64,000 nucleotides of DNA from Acanthosepion esculentum (taxonomy: Eukaryota; Mollusca; Cephalopoda; Sepiida; Sepiidae): the NCBI GenBank assembly GCA_964036315.1, contig OZ038480.1, positions 8,017,203 to 8,081,202 on the forward strand, in the 5' to 3' direction. The position numbers were made by a program, and so were the translations under genes. The notes beneath the pieces are model-generated. The model searched no databases. It saw nothing but the letters and a program-made list of their open reading frames with translations, and was not told the DNA's origin. This document shows, piece after piece, positions 35,012 through 45,534 of the stretch. How positions within the stretch are numbered: position 1 is the stretch's first letter; each line of letters opens with the position of its first letter.

Positions 35012-35015
<4 letters not shown>
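34896..35015. repeat. palindromic repeat of about 120 bp
   Basis: Near-perfect inverted repeat (arms contain GAGCCAGACAAACCTACC and its complement, then GGCAGATCGTCAGG) around AGCT near 34951. Each arm carries a hammerhead-like core. It is followed by (TA)n. Confidence 0.88.
34955..34993 (+). ncRNA. hammerhead-like motif in palindrome arm
   Basis: Plus strand: CTGACGA (34959-34965), a very short stem II CT/AA-type with 5-nt loop, GAAA (34977-34980), stem III ACC/GGT, A17 at 34988. Stem I pairs CC-GG, A-T and G-T. The weak stem II is a concern. The left arm carries a less complete version. Confidence 0.42.

Positions 35016-35016
<1 letters not shown>

Positions 35017-35076
<60 letters not shown>
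35017..35076. repeat. (TA)n microsatellite
   Basis: TA array between the 120-bp palindrome and the giant hairpin. Confidence 0.95.
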
Positions 35077-35080
<4 letters not shown>

Positions 35081-35106
35081 AAATAAAAACAGACCACTTT
35101 AAGGTT

Positions 35107-35165
35107 CCATATAATAAATTATTTCACCACAGCCCTTCCAAAGGACAGTGGATCATCAGATTTAT
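35107..35165 (-). ncRNA. hammerhead ribozyme-like motif, family C, left arm
   Basis: Minus strand: CTGATGA (35159-35153), stem II CCAC/GTGG with inner CCTT/AAGG hairpin, GAAA (35125-35122), stem III ATA/TAT, T17 at 35113, stem I T-A, A-T, mismatch, A-T, T-G. A U faces a U just outside stem II. Confidence 0.6.
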
Positions 35166-36272
35166 TTCCAAATGTTGAAATGAAAAAATGAAAATATATT
35201 TACACATTTATGACGGGCAACAATAAGGAAACTCACGAAGTGGGGGCAGTGTAGGGAGGTAGAGAGACAGCGTTGAGTTAGATGTAACATTTCTATTGTT
35301 TCAAATTTAAATATTCGCTGAAATCTAGACATTGACACTTTAAATCTGTTAACGGAAGTTATATCTTGATTAGGAAGTGGGATGGAGAGAAATCTATATT
35401 GAAAAAAGAGAAAAAGAAAAAGAGAAAAAAAGAGAAAGAAGTTGTAAACAAGTGTCATTAACTTCTATTGGAATAGGCGTTGTTTTTTTTTTCTTTACTT
35501 TGAGATTTCGTAAATTTTTCAGTTTAAACAGTCTAAGCCATTTAATTATATGTTAAAGTTTTTTTAAAAACCTTATTACGGACATTTTGGTGATTTAATG
35601 TGAAATAGTCGATTAGGTATGTAGAGTTTACATTAAAACACTAGAAATCTTTTCTCAAATATAAGTTTACATCTAGTAGTAAGTGATTATTAAAATGATA
35701 TCTTTATCAGTTTATCATAAATAAAATTCAAACTGATAAAGATATCATTTTAATAATCACTTACTACTAGATGTAAACTTATATTTGAGAAAAGATTTCT
35801 AGTGTTTTAATGTAAACTCTACATACCTAATCGACTATTTCACATTAAATCACCAAAATGTCCGTAATAAGGTTTTTAAAAAAACTTTAACATATAATTA
35901 AATGGCTTAGACTGTTTAAACTGAAAAATTTACGAAATCTCAAAGAAAAAAAAAAAAGAAGCATATTCCAATAGAAGTTAATGACACTTGTTTACAACTT
36001 CTTTCTCTTTTTTTCTCTTTTTCTTTTTCTCTTTTTTCAATATAGATTTCTCTCTATCCCCTTTCCTAATCAAGATATAACTTCCGTTAACAGATTTAAA
36101 GTGTCAATGTCTAGATTTCAGCGAATATTTAAATTTGAAACAATAGAAATGTTACATCTAACTCAACGCTGTCTCTCTACCTCCCTACACTGCCCCACTT
36201 CGTGAGTTTCCTTATTGTTGCCCGTCATAAATGTGTAAATATATTTTCATTTTTTCATTTCAACATTTGGAA

Positions 36273-36331
36273 ATAAATCTGATGATCCACTGTCCTTTGG
36301 AAGGGCTGTGGTGAAATAATTTATTATATGG
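36273..36331 (+). ncRNA. hammerhead ribozyme-like motif, family C, right arm
   Basis: Mirror copy of the 35.1 kb motif on the plus strand: CTGATGA at 36279-36285, GAAA at 36313-36316, T17 at 36325. The sequence is identical through the core. Confidence 0.6.
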
Positions 36332-36440
36332 AACCTTAAAGTGGTCTGTTTTTATTTAAATTATTAGCTCTGATTTACATTGAGCTCTCTGGATTCTATC
36401 CTCATTGGGTCTACCCATACGGATTACCTAGTTTTTCCTA

Positions 36441-36443
<3 letters not shown>

Positions 36444-36508
<65 letters not shown>
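36444..36508. repeat. (TA)n microsatellite
   Basis: Pure TA array at the family C end. Confidence 0.95.
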
Positions 36509-36511
<3 letters not shown>

Positions 36512-36626
36512 GTAAAAAAGAGAGAGAAATGAAGAACGAAAGTAGTTATGTCTAAAATGTTTAACAATTGTTCTAGGTGGCTGATTGGCTACTGATGAGC
36601 TGTTAAGGACATCTCAAATTATTGCA

Positions 36627-37045
36627 TCTATAGGGTGCGATTCATAAATTGTCGTCTAAATGACGCCAGAATGAAAATAATACAGACATCACATTTTGAC
36701 AGATATATTTACGAAAATTACACAAAAATATCTCTTGACCCAGAGCAGCACTGCCTCCTCAAAGGCACTTGATGTAGGCCTCCCAGTTGAGCCTCAGGCC
36801 CGCAGCAACAAATTCGGGAGTTCTTCGTAATCAACATTAGACGTATCCAAATCTTTCCGAATCTTCTCCACTGTCCTCAGATTGAGACCCAAACACTCTG
36901 AAATGTTCGCATTGAAGCTTCCGATGCGAATGCCAAGCAGTATACCATGCCGTTTCCAAATTTCTAACGGAGTGAATTGTGTCATAGTGATCTTTTTCTT
37001 ACGGACGGTGCCCAACATAAATAGACAAAACTTGTCTATATTATT
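36627..37045 (-). pseudogene. mariner-type element, internally deleted
   Basis: The minus strand encodes the transposase N-terminus, MTQFTPLEIWKRHGILLGIR then IGSFNANISECLGLNLRTVE, a helix-turn-helix DNA-binding domain. It then jumps to LNWEAYIKCL, stop and EEAVLLWVK, normally far downstream in the DD(E/D) catalytic domain, so most of the catalytic part is deleted. The terminus near 36629 (AGGGTGCGATTCATAAATTG) matches the element end at 63953. No second terminus is found upstream of the start. Confidence 0.85.
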
Positions 37046-37090
37046 TAATGAAACATGCATTAATGAAAAATTGCTGCCGAAATATACACA

Positions 37091-37091
<1 letters not shown>

Positions 37092-37126
<35 letters not shown>
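37092..37126. repeat. (TA)n microsatellite
   Basis: TA array next to the mariner relic. Confidence 0.95.
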
Positions 37127-37128
<2 letters not shown>

Positions 37129-37287
37129 CGTAAATCATTCAAACGAAAAACAAATATTGAAGCTAATTATACGGCGAGAATCACTCTCACAAACAATATT
37201 TACTAATAAAATATAATCAACTTCGAATCTGTTAATGAATGGTGTGATCCTTGTTCATAAATTCCGGGTTTATCAGGTGTTATTTTT

Positions 37288-37336
37288 TCTACGAGCCGGG
37301 CTTTCAGCCGTACCAAACGGCCATCCTCAGGTAGAC
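37288..37336 (-). ncRNA. hammerhead ribozyme-like motif, best case
   Basis: Minus strand: stem I TCTAC/GTAGA, five perfect pairs (37335-37331 with 37292-37288). Core CTGAGGA (37330-37324), stem II GCCGT/ACGGC with loop TTGGT (37321-37317 with 37311-37307), GAAA (37305-37302), stem III AGC/GCT with loop CCG (37302-37300 with 37296-37294), C17 at 37293. Predicted cleavage falls between 37293 and 37292. Only small bulges next to stem II are non-canonical (an extra U and G). Type I topology. The host repeat is unnamed and lies between (TA)n arrays. Confidence 0.72.
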
Positions 37337-37623
37337 AATTTAGTGTGTTTTTACTAAGTTCCAAATAGTAATGCGACATCGAAAGGTAGTACGGTCCGAA
37401 AGAGTGTTTTTTTTTAGCAATGAGATAATGTTAAATGTTAGAATAATTTTGGAGCGTGCGGGCGCAACGCTGTGGTTGAATTTTTTTTTTTTTTTTTTTT
37501 TTAAATTTGAAAAATGTGCGTTCTTGTACTGGAGAAAAGTGGCATGAACTAAATTGTTCAATAATAAGAGTAAATGTCACAGTTATTATCGGGAATTTCG
37601 CACTTAGGATCAAGTTATTTTAA

Positions 37624-37671
37624 TGTCAATTTTGTAGTGCGTAATCACTAATGATTACGCACTACAAAATT

Positions 37672-37675
<4 letters not shown>
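37624..37675. repeat. perfect 24-bp inverted repeat
   Basis: Arms 37624-37647 and 37652-37675 are exact complements around a 4-base spacer CTAA. The arm starts TGTCAATTTTGTAGTGCG. A (TA)n array follows. Confidence 0.95.

Positions 37676-37738
<63 letters not shown>
37675..37738. repeat. (TA)n microsatellite
   Basis: TA array beginning at the end of the 24-bp palindrome. Confidence 0.95.
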
Positions 37739-37739
<1 letters not shown>

Positions 37740-39600
37740 GCTGAAATTTCTCATGAAGTATTTCTCATATAGATACAAGTATATCCAGTTTAGTAACATC
37801 GGTTTGTTAATGCCAAATATGTTGTGAAAACATTGATTTGCAACATACAGTTTGGCATAGTATACACTTTTACATTGGCATATTGTGACAGAAATACACG
37901 CCCAATTCTTTTCTGATGTCTTCTCTTACACAGACGCAATGGAGAGCAAGATTATATCAATCAGTTCCCATTAGTATGATTTCTAGTTCGCAAATTCTAT
38001 ACAAAATTCGTTAAAACCCTTAAGGTTACAATACGTATTTTGTACAGGAAGTTTTTCTGCTTTTTGACTATTGAATTCTAGAAGATCAAAGCGATAGTTT
38101 CTTGGTTGAATTTGAAGAAAGCAATCAGACGATAAAAATAAAGTAAAAGTTGATTGATAAGCAAAGTATAATTTATAGAAGATACAGAAACATTGTTGAA
38201 CATATATTGGTAGTATATGATGTCATGTTCAAGTGTACTTCGTTTAAGTGTGACGATGGTGGGTAATAATTTCGCTCAGAAAACTACGTCCTATAAGTGA
38301 TAGAGATGTCAGTCTAAAATTGACAAACTTATCAAATCATTTTATGGCAATGGTTTTACCGGTAAGCGCCAATGGATTCGGCGTGCCAAAAGCTGCAATA
38401 AAAGTAGAATAAATGCGTGTGATGATTGAAAGTCGGTGCAAAACAATAAGAACCTGGAAACTCATGGTTATTACACATCTTTTATTCAGCTCTGATTTGA
38501 CATCACCGGACTTCTGGTTGTCCCTAAAACTGAAATACATATTGAAAGGTCAATATTCTTCATCAGGTGACGGTGTTTTCAGGATTTGTTCATCAACTCT
38601 CGTACTGTTAAATTCTTTATTGTAAAATCACAACAGTAACTAAAGAAATACTATGTCAATAAGCAAATTTAATTTTGTTAAGGATTGATAAATTTGAGAT
38701 GTAACTAAATATGACTGATGAAGAGGATATAATATGGGGTCTGGTTGCTTAGAAAATCAGTATGCCTCATTTTAGCTTTGGTCTTTATTATGTTAAGCTT
38801 TGTACGGATAAAATCAGAGTGAAAACTAACAGTGATAGGATTGTGTTAGGTTATTCTTTTGTGATGTGGATAGAGTCGTTTTTTGTGATGGGGATAAAGT
38901 CGATTTTTGTGATGGGGATAGAGTCGATTTTAAAAAGTGATTATTCGAAGTGTTGCCTGTTTATCTCGGTTCAAATACTTGCCAATAAGTAATGTACAAA
39001 TAGATTAGTCATTTATATTTCGTTTTATAAGCATTTACATTTTGAATTTATGTTAGAAATGTTCATTAATAAACATTAATATATTATATCTCACCCCCTC
39101 ATCATATATGTTTTAGTGTCGACGTTTCGACCGTCGTAGGCTTCGTCAAATGTTTTTTGGATTCGTTAAGCTTCTGTAAATTTTCGAAGCGAAACAACGT
39201 ATTCAATTCATGTGGAAATATTTTTATCCTTCTACATCTCGAGGATGTATCAGTTTGTAGCGAACATCTTATTCTTTTAAAAACAAGATATCAGTTTAGA
39301 ATTGTTGATTATATAAAGATTCCGGGTTGAAATAGCATGTTTAATGATATTTAATAGAATAACACCATACACATTTTTGTCAAATTAAAAACAATCCTTA
39401 GCATTATTTACTTTATGAAGCCAACCTGAGCCCCTTTAAGTATAAAGCTTCATTGGGACTCGTGAATTGTGATAACAGCCCAGTAATGAAGCCACAAGTA
39501 TTGACAATGGAAACTTCGATCCGTTAGTGAACATGCATCCGTGTATAGGCATTCAATTCTTAAACGCAAGACATCCGACTCAGAGATTCCCAACTTCCCA
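37739..39600. other. AT-rich region without a recognised gene
   Basis: Includes three tandem copies of a 24-base TTTTTGTGATGGGGATA-type unit at about 38876-38935 and a decayed hammerhead-like motif at 39110-39160. No coding sequence recognised. Confidence 0.45.
39115..39157 (-). ncRNA. decayed hammerhead-like motif
   Basis: The minus strand reads TTGACGA, a short CC/GG stem II, GAAACGTC with a minimal stem III and C17. C3 is changed and stem I is mostly unpaired. Confidence 0.28.
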
Positions 39601-40620
39601 AGTAGAGCAGATTGGTTAGTTGGTTGTTTTGTTTTATGGCATATCAACCTCAGTGGGTCATTTAATGCCAACACAATTTTTGAAATAGATTCATAGCGAT
39701 AGTTTGGTTTTGGTTTGGTTTGGTTTGTTTTGTTTTGCGGCATATCAACCTCAATGCGTTATTTAATGCCGAAAAAGATTTTTATTGCTGATAATATTTT
39801 GTTTTGTCAAAAATCTATTTCTGATAATAATTTTTTCTTTCAAAAATCTATTTCAGGTAATATTTTTTTCTTTCAAAAATCTATTTCTGGTAATAATTTT
39901 TGAAAAAAATTATTGCTGGTAATATTTTTTTCTACACAAAAGTATAGCTGTTAATATCTTTTTCAAAAATGTATTGCTGATAATAATTTTTTACAAAGTA
40001 TTTCTGGTATTAAAACCTATTTTTACACTTTCATAGTGTTTTTACCCCAGTTTAGGGGTTAACTATTTGCCCATAACTGGGACCCTAACAGGTGCTACAA
40101 ACCGAAGTCAGGGTGGACCTGGGAACAACAGCAATTAAGAGGTGGTTCTACGCTCCTCAGAACCTCCTGATCAGAGGCCTTGCTGCTGGACGTAGTTTAT
40201 CGTCATCCCCATGACGCGGATGTAGTTTATCGTCATACCCAGGACGCGGATGTAGTTTATCGTCTTACCCTGGACGCGGATGTAGTTTATCGTCATACCC
40301 AGGACGCGGATGTAGTTTATCGTCATACCCAGGACGCGGATGTAGTTTATCGTCTTACCCAGGACGCGGATGTAGTTTATCGTCATACCCAGGACGCGGA
40401 TGTAGTTTATCGTCATACCCAGGACGCGGATGTAGTTTATCGTCTTACCCTGGACGCGGATGTAGTTTATCATCTTACCCATGACGTGGATATAGTTTAT
40501 CGTCATGCCCAGGACGCGGATGTAGTTTATCGTCTTACCCTGGACGCGGATGTAGTTTATCATCTTACCCATGACGTGGATGTAGTTTATCGTCATACCT
40601 AGGATGGAGCAATAATAACT
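39600..40620 (+). mobile_element. family E interspersed repeat with expanded minisatellite
   Basis: Two copies of the head block (GGCATATCAACCTCA near 39637 and 39740), short tandem TCAAAAATCTATTTCTGGT-type units at 39800-39990, the GGTGCTAC block near 40090, then the 30-bp array at 40183-40605. Same order as 24240-24850. No protein is encoded. Confidence 0.85.
40183..40605. repeat. 30-bp minisatellite, about 14 units
   Basis: Perfect 30-base periodicity with units such as CGTCATACCCAGGACGCGG followed by ATGTAGTTTAT. Because 30 is a multiple of three, long frames stay open on both strands (140 and 155 codons); they are not genes. Variant units (TTACCCTGGACGCGG, TTACCCATGACGTGG) recur in a higher-order pattern. 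Confidence 0.95.
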
Positions 40621-41229
40621 AGCAATCAATATAAACACAAAAAAACAAGTGATCGAATCTTTAAATTAACCAACTGCCATCATCAAGATAGCTACAAATT
40701 ATTCTTTAATGAGATTTCACCAAAACAAATATGCACTTTCTTTGCTATTATTTTTATTTCAACGCACTGTACAAGTGATAATAAATATTTAGTTATTTTT
40801 TTATTGTTATTTATTGTTTTGCATTCTCATTTCTTTTCCTTTTTCTTCTTAATCTCCGTGTCACCAGCTCTGAGTCGTCCATTTACATAACTAATATTAC
40901 CAAAGATGGTAACCACAGCCTCTGTAACCTATCACCCAACATCGGTCTTAAGACCTGATAACAAAGCTTAGCCTGATAACCTGACTGCATAACCCAATGA
41001 TCTCAGTGCGGTAAGAATCTAGTTTTCTCTTTGGTACCAGTCATAACTCTTTTCATACATTTACTTGTAATAATGAAACTCAGATAAAGAATTAAATTCA
41101 AAGATTTCGCACAAAATTATAATTTTAACATTTTTGAATTCATTATTTTTTTAATTGGTTCTTTTGATTTCATTTGTCTTCCATGTCAACAGAGCACATA
41201 TACTTTATACTGTTGTGGATTAAATAAGT

Positions 41230-41640
41230 CTCTATTTCTACGACGTCACTTGTACAAATCAAGATACCGCTGGTTCAATCAGCGTTCTTCGCTTTTATTC
41301 CCAGTTACCCAGGCAAATAGCCTCCTCCAGTTCTACCAATCAGCACACGACTTGCTATTGGTGGAAGCATGCCAAACTGTACAAAAACCCTCGTTACCGC
41401 ATATACTGCTAGACGGGAGAGTAATGCCATTTTCACGGGGCAAACTTGCCGATGTCACGTGCCGCCCGCAAAGGTAAGACCCTTATTTTCCTATGCACTA
41501 GATGCAAGCCCCTCTGGCTCGCTTGCTTCTACGGGGCTGTTCACCACAACTGCTGAGGCTAGAATTTTCTGGAATTTCTCTAACTCAATATCCAAAAGAT
41601 GTTTAGTGCGATTTCTCAATAATACTATTGAAAAATGAGG
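41230..41640 (+). other. GC-richer block, unidentified
   Basis: Open frames include SYALDASPSGSLASTGLFTT and TTAEARIFWNFSNSISKRCL. There is a GCAAAG|GTAAGA donor-like site at 41470. I recall similar peptides from mollusc repeats but cannot name a family. 40620-41230 shows nothing recognisable. Confidence 0.3.
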
Positions 41641-41824
41641 ATGAGTTTTAGAAAAATTCAGCAAGTGTACTTTTTTCTGCAGGGAAATAAAAACTCCTGT
41701 TCACCTCCGAATGTCAACATGCCCTCATAGCATATGCCTGCATCTACCTACATTGAGGACTTGGTAACCAAGCGTTGGGAATATGTTATTTTATTCATTT
41801 TTAATAAAAATCTCTTGTCCGAAA

Positions 41825-42330
41825 CAGGTTTATATGTTCATATCAAATTATTTATTATTTATTTTTATTATTTTCATATCAAATTACTTATTTTTATTAT
41901 GTACATATCAATTAATTATTTTTATTATGTTAATATGAGTTTATTTATTATTTAATTTTATTATGTTCATATCAAATAACTTATTTTATTATGTTCATAT
42001 GAAAATGTTTATTGTGTTCATATCATATTATTCATTTATTTTTATTACGTTCAGATCAAAGTACTCATTTTTATTATGTTCATATCAAATTATGTCTTAT
42101 TTATTTTTATTATGTTCATATCAAGTTATGTCTTATTTATTTTTATTATGTTCATATCAAATTACTTATTTTTATTATGTTCATATCAAATTATTTATTT
42201 TTATTATGTTCATATCAAATTATGTCTTATTTATTTTTTATTATGTTCATATCGAATTATTTCTTATTTATTTTTATTATGTTCACATCAAATTTTGTCT
42301 TATTTATTTTTATTATGTTCATATCAAATA
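41825..42330. repeat. tandem repeat of TTATGTTCATATCAAATTA
   Basis: About 17 units with variable spacers (TTATTTTTA, TGTCTTATTTATTTTTA), giving unit lengths of about 22-38 bases. Open frames here reflect the repeat only. Confidence 0.9.
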
Positions 42331-42669
42331 TGAACATAACCACAGGTTCCTCCGCTCTATTAAATAGTTGACTAATTATTAAATTTCTAGTAATGATGAT
42401 TATAAGTTATGATTTTTTTGGTTAGAGAACTTTGTCATACTGCTTAAGGAATGAAAGACTTAGAAATGTGCTAGCCAATAAATGTAAACGATTTCATAAA
42501 AACAAATATAGAGAAGCAGTAATATTCGCTGATGCATTTTCTTGTTTGTTTTGTGTGCTAAGGGTTTCCAGGATATAGGCTTACTATCTACAATTTAGCT
42601 GTTGTGGATATTTAATTTACATGGGGTGTGTAGCAACAGAAAAGGAAAAGAGTGAGACAAAAATCCGAG

Positions 42670-43070
42670 AAAAATGTAATGAAAATGTTGTTCTTCAAAA
42701 TCTCAGCAAATTATTAAGGGAAAGGAAATGTTATTAGAAAAAAATGAATGAAAAAGTTGCTGCACTGTTATATAATGTCTACGTTCTTAAATATGGCAGT
42801 GAATTTTGTACAATGTTCTAACAAATGAAGAAGAAACTTGCAGTGACAAAGATATGATTCTACCGAAGCGTGTTGAGAAGACAAGGCGCTGAAAGTTTCA
42901 TAAACGAGCAGGTTTTAAGGAAAATAAGAACGACAAAGACGGAAACCAACGAAAAGAGGTGAACATTTTATGGAAAATAGAAAAGGAAATAGAGAAAGAC
43001 ATGGAAGGTAAGAAAAGCAGGGACAACCAGCGAGTAGGCGAGGTGACAAGTTTGAATAAATAGAATTACA
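42670..43070 (+). pseudogene. RTE-like LINE fragment, heavily decayed
   Basis: Encodes pieces such as MKKKLAVTKI, FYRSVLRRQGAES and INEQVLRKIRTTKT, in the order of the segment seen at 13690-13900. Most of the frame is lost. Purine-rich DNA with (GA) runs follows at 43163-43260. Confidence 0.65.
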
Positions 43071-44421
43071 AAGCAATTTCCACAGAGAGAGAGAATGTAA
43101 AGTAACAAGAATAAAATATTGTAACAAATACATGATAATGTAGAGCGCCATGATTGCTCAAGTAGGTGTCAAAATGATAGAGAGAGAGAGACAGACAGAC
43201 AGAGGGGGAGAGAGAGGGGAGAGAGGGGAGAGAGGGATATATAAAGAAAGAAAGATGGCGAATGATAAAGACATTAGTAGTGCTTTTACTTGACTTCAAA
43301 CTATTCACAATACTAGTTTATTTGTTTGTTAATATCACATACTATCCTGGATTTGGTATGATTTAGAATTAGTGAGTCAAACTAAGTGACAATGTTGCAG
43401 ATTAGATAACAAATTTATCCCTCATATCCGCTGAGAGTTTCCACCATCGCCAACAAGATGAACCCAGTCGGTATACTATGAGTGTTGGCTCCTTTTCTGA
43501 CAGGCGTTTCTTTGATAAACATCAAGAGGACTTCGTTGAAATATGAGTGTGGTGTCCTATATGTGTACCTTTCTTTTAATGGCAGACAGGAAGAATCCTG
43601 TAGCAATGAAAGTCTTGGTTTGACGAGGTAAATATCACTAAAAGCTTCTTCTCCATTGCTGTCTTAAGAGTAACCCATTAAAAACTGGTACAGGAAGATA
43701 ATGCTAGATATATGGAACAACATTCCAACATTTCGTGTAAGAAATCAGATAGAGACAACCTAATTAAACATGAAGTTGTTTTTAGAGAGAGAATTCAAAG
43801 ATGTTTTTTTAAAAAATCATTTCACTCCAAGCAAGGCGGGAATGTCACTAGTAGTAGGGTTTTTACAAGGAGTGAAGGTGAGATAAAAGACTGGGTAAAG
43901 AGGGGATTGAGGAGAGGACAAAAGATAAACGGGATTCAAGATAGAAGATGGCGATTGACGTTACATTTAAATTTTTGAATATTGTACTTATCAGGGAAGC
44001 AAGTAAAAGGGGGGAAGTTCCGCAGGCGGAAAGTGCGGGAAAACAAACTGTCGGAGTAGAAGTGTCGGTTGCATTTAGCTATTTCAACAGTAAACATGTG
44101 GAGCCTAGATGTCTGTCTAGTAGCACACTTAAATTCATGTAGTCGGGGCAACAGTGGAAAAAGCTTGTCAGAGTAGATGCTATGGGAATATTTGTAGAAA
44201 AGACCGAAGTTAGAAAGCGACGGAAGTCGAGATGCCAATTCAGGTTAGATTACATTGCAGATCCTTTGGATTTTGTAAAGAACCTAGAGATGAGTAGCAG
44301 AAGCACGAGACGAGATGTGGCACGAGGATTCAATGCACTGGCGAATGGTAGATCTGTAAATGTGAAAAATGGAGTCTGACAAGAAAACTTTTCTGGCACG
44401 ACACGGTGACCCAATTTTCTT

Positions 44422-45534
44422 GGTAAATTTACTCTTTAACCCCCGCTCTAAATATCTCTTAAAATTTTCCCAAATCGTTATAATTCCGTGTAAATATACA
44501 TGCTGATCTCGTATTAACAATTAAATTATGAAGAAAACTACCGTTTTGGAGGTATCGACAAGAAAAAATCGGACTTCTTGTTGGTCATTCGTCCCCTATT
44601 ACTGCCGTCGGGATCACTGATTCACTGCGTAGTACTTCAGCTGGTGGAAACAAAATTTTGGCCTATTTGCTTCTTTTACAGACTTTCCTTTCTGTGTAGA
44701 AAAGGAGACACATTTTTAAAAAATTAAATAATACAATAAACCGGGTTAACTTTAGGGTTAGGTGTTAGGGTTAGGGGTGGGGTTTTCTTTCTGTGTAGAA
44801 AAGGGAACAAATTAATTTTTTTTAAATAATACAATAAACCGGGTTAACTTTAGGGTTACGTGTTAGGTTTAGGGTTGTGTTTGGCTTCTTTCTGTGTAGA
44901 AAAGGGAACAAATTAAAATGATAATAATACAATAAACCGGGTTAACTTTAGGGTTAGGTGTTAAGGTTAGGGGTGGGGTTTTCTTTCTGTGTAGGAAAGG
45001 GGACAAATAAAAAAAGTTAAATAATACAATCAACTCTTCTATTTTACCAAGTTTGTGCATTAATTTTTGTTTTATTTTCAATTTTAAAATATAAAAAATG
45101 CTTAAGTTCTTTTAATTTGTCATTGCTATTCTACACAGAAAAAAAGGTTTTATTGCATTATTTAATTTGTTTTTGTTTAAAGTTTCCTGTTATAAATAAG
45201 ACTACAATTATCAAAAGGAAAAATATTACGATAATGCGTAGTGATTTAAAAAAAAGAGATATAGCTATAAAAGAAGTAAATAGGCCAAATTTTATGATTG
45301 CGCCACCGGAAATCTTGAATAGTAGTCAGGGCAGAATGTATTAAAACAATGCCTGTAATGGAGGACGATGACCAACAAGAAGTCCAATTTTTTATTGCCG
45401 ATAACTCCAAAACGGTAGGTTTCTTCATAATTTAATTGTTAATTCGAATTCAGCATGTACATCTACACTGAATTATGACGATTTGGGAACATTTTCAGAG
45501 ATATTTAGCGCGGGCGTTAAAATGCAAATTTACC
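44422..45534. mobile_element. Mutator-like non-autonomous element with long TIRs
   Basis: A 1113-bp element. Terminal inverted repeats of about 260 bases (44422-44680 and 45263-45534) both begin GGTAAATTT at the outer end. The flanking 9-mers AATTTTCTT (44413-44421) and ACTTTCCTT (45535-45543) match at 7 of 9 and fit a 9-bp target duplication, the usual size for Mutator-like elements. The empty site is visible in sister LINE copies (AACTTTCCTTGCGGTAG near 47510). The interior holds four TTTCTGTGTAGAAAAGG blocks about 95-101 bases apart, three intervals of which carry TTAGGG-like repeats. No transposase. Confidence 0.82.
44688..45000. repeat. tandem repeats with internal TTAGGG-like motifs
   Basis: Three units of about 95-101 bases. 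Each has CCGGGTTAACTTTAGGGTTA followed by further GTTAGG or TTAGGG units. Starts of the CTTTCTGTG block are at 44688, 44787, 44888 and 44983. Confidence 0.85.

Larger units (their letters stand above)
35078..36363. repeat. giant hairpin: two inverted family C copies
   Basis: Arms 35078-35713 and 35730-36363 are almost identical inverse copies around a 16-base loop (35714-35729), so the DNA or RNA could fold into a stem of about 635 bp. Differences are a few substitutions and short indels, such as T-run lengths near 35487 and 35945. Both arms are family C sequence as at 10032-10870. The right side continues 80 bases further into the family C end (to 36443) while the left side meets (TA)n directly. 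No protein is encoded. Confidence 0.93.

Noticed and set aside
40171..40638. Long ORFs on both strands of the 40.2 kb array
   Set aside because: A 30-base period keeps frames open automatically; the protein is a pure 10-residue repeat.
41963..42371. 134- and 119-codon hydrophobic ORFs
   Set aside because: Read through the TTATGTTCATATCAAATTA tandem repeat.
44740..45000. True telomere end
   Set aside because: TTAGGG-like units are sparse, degenerate and embedded in units of about 97 bp inside a transposable element.
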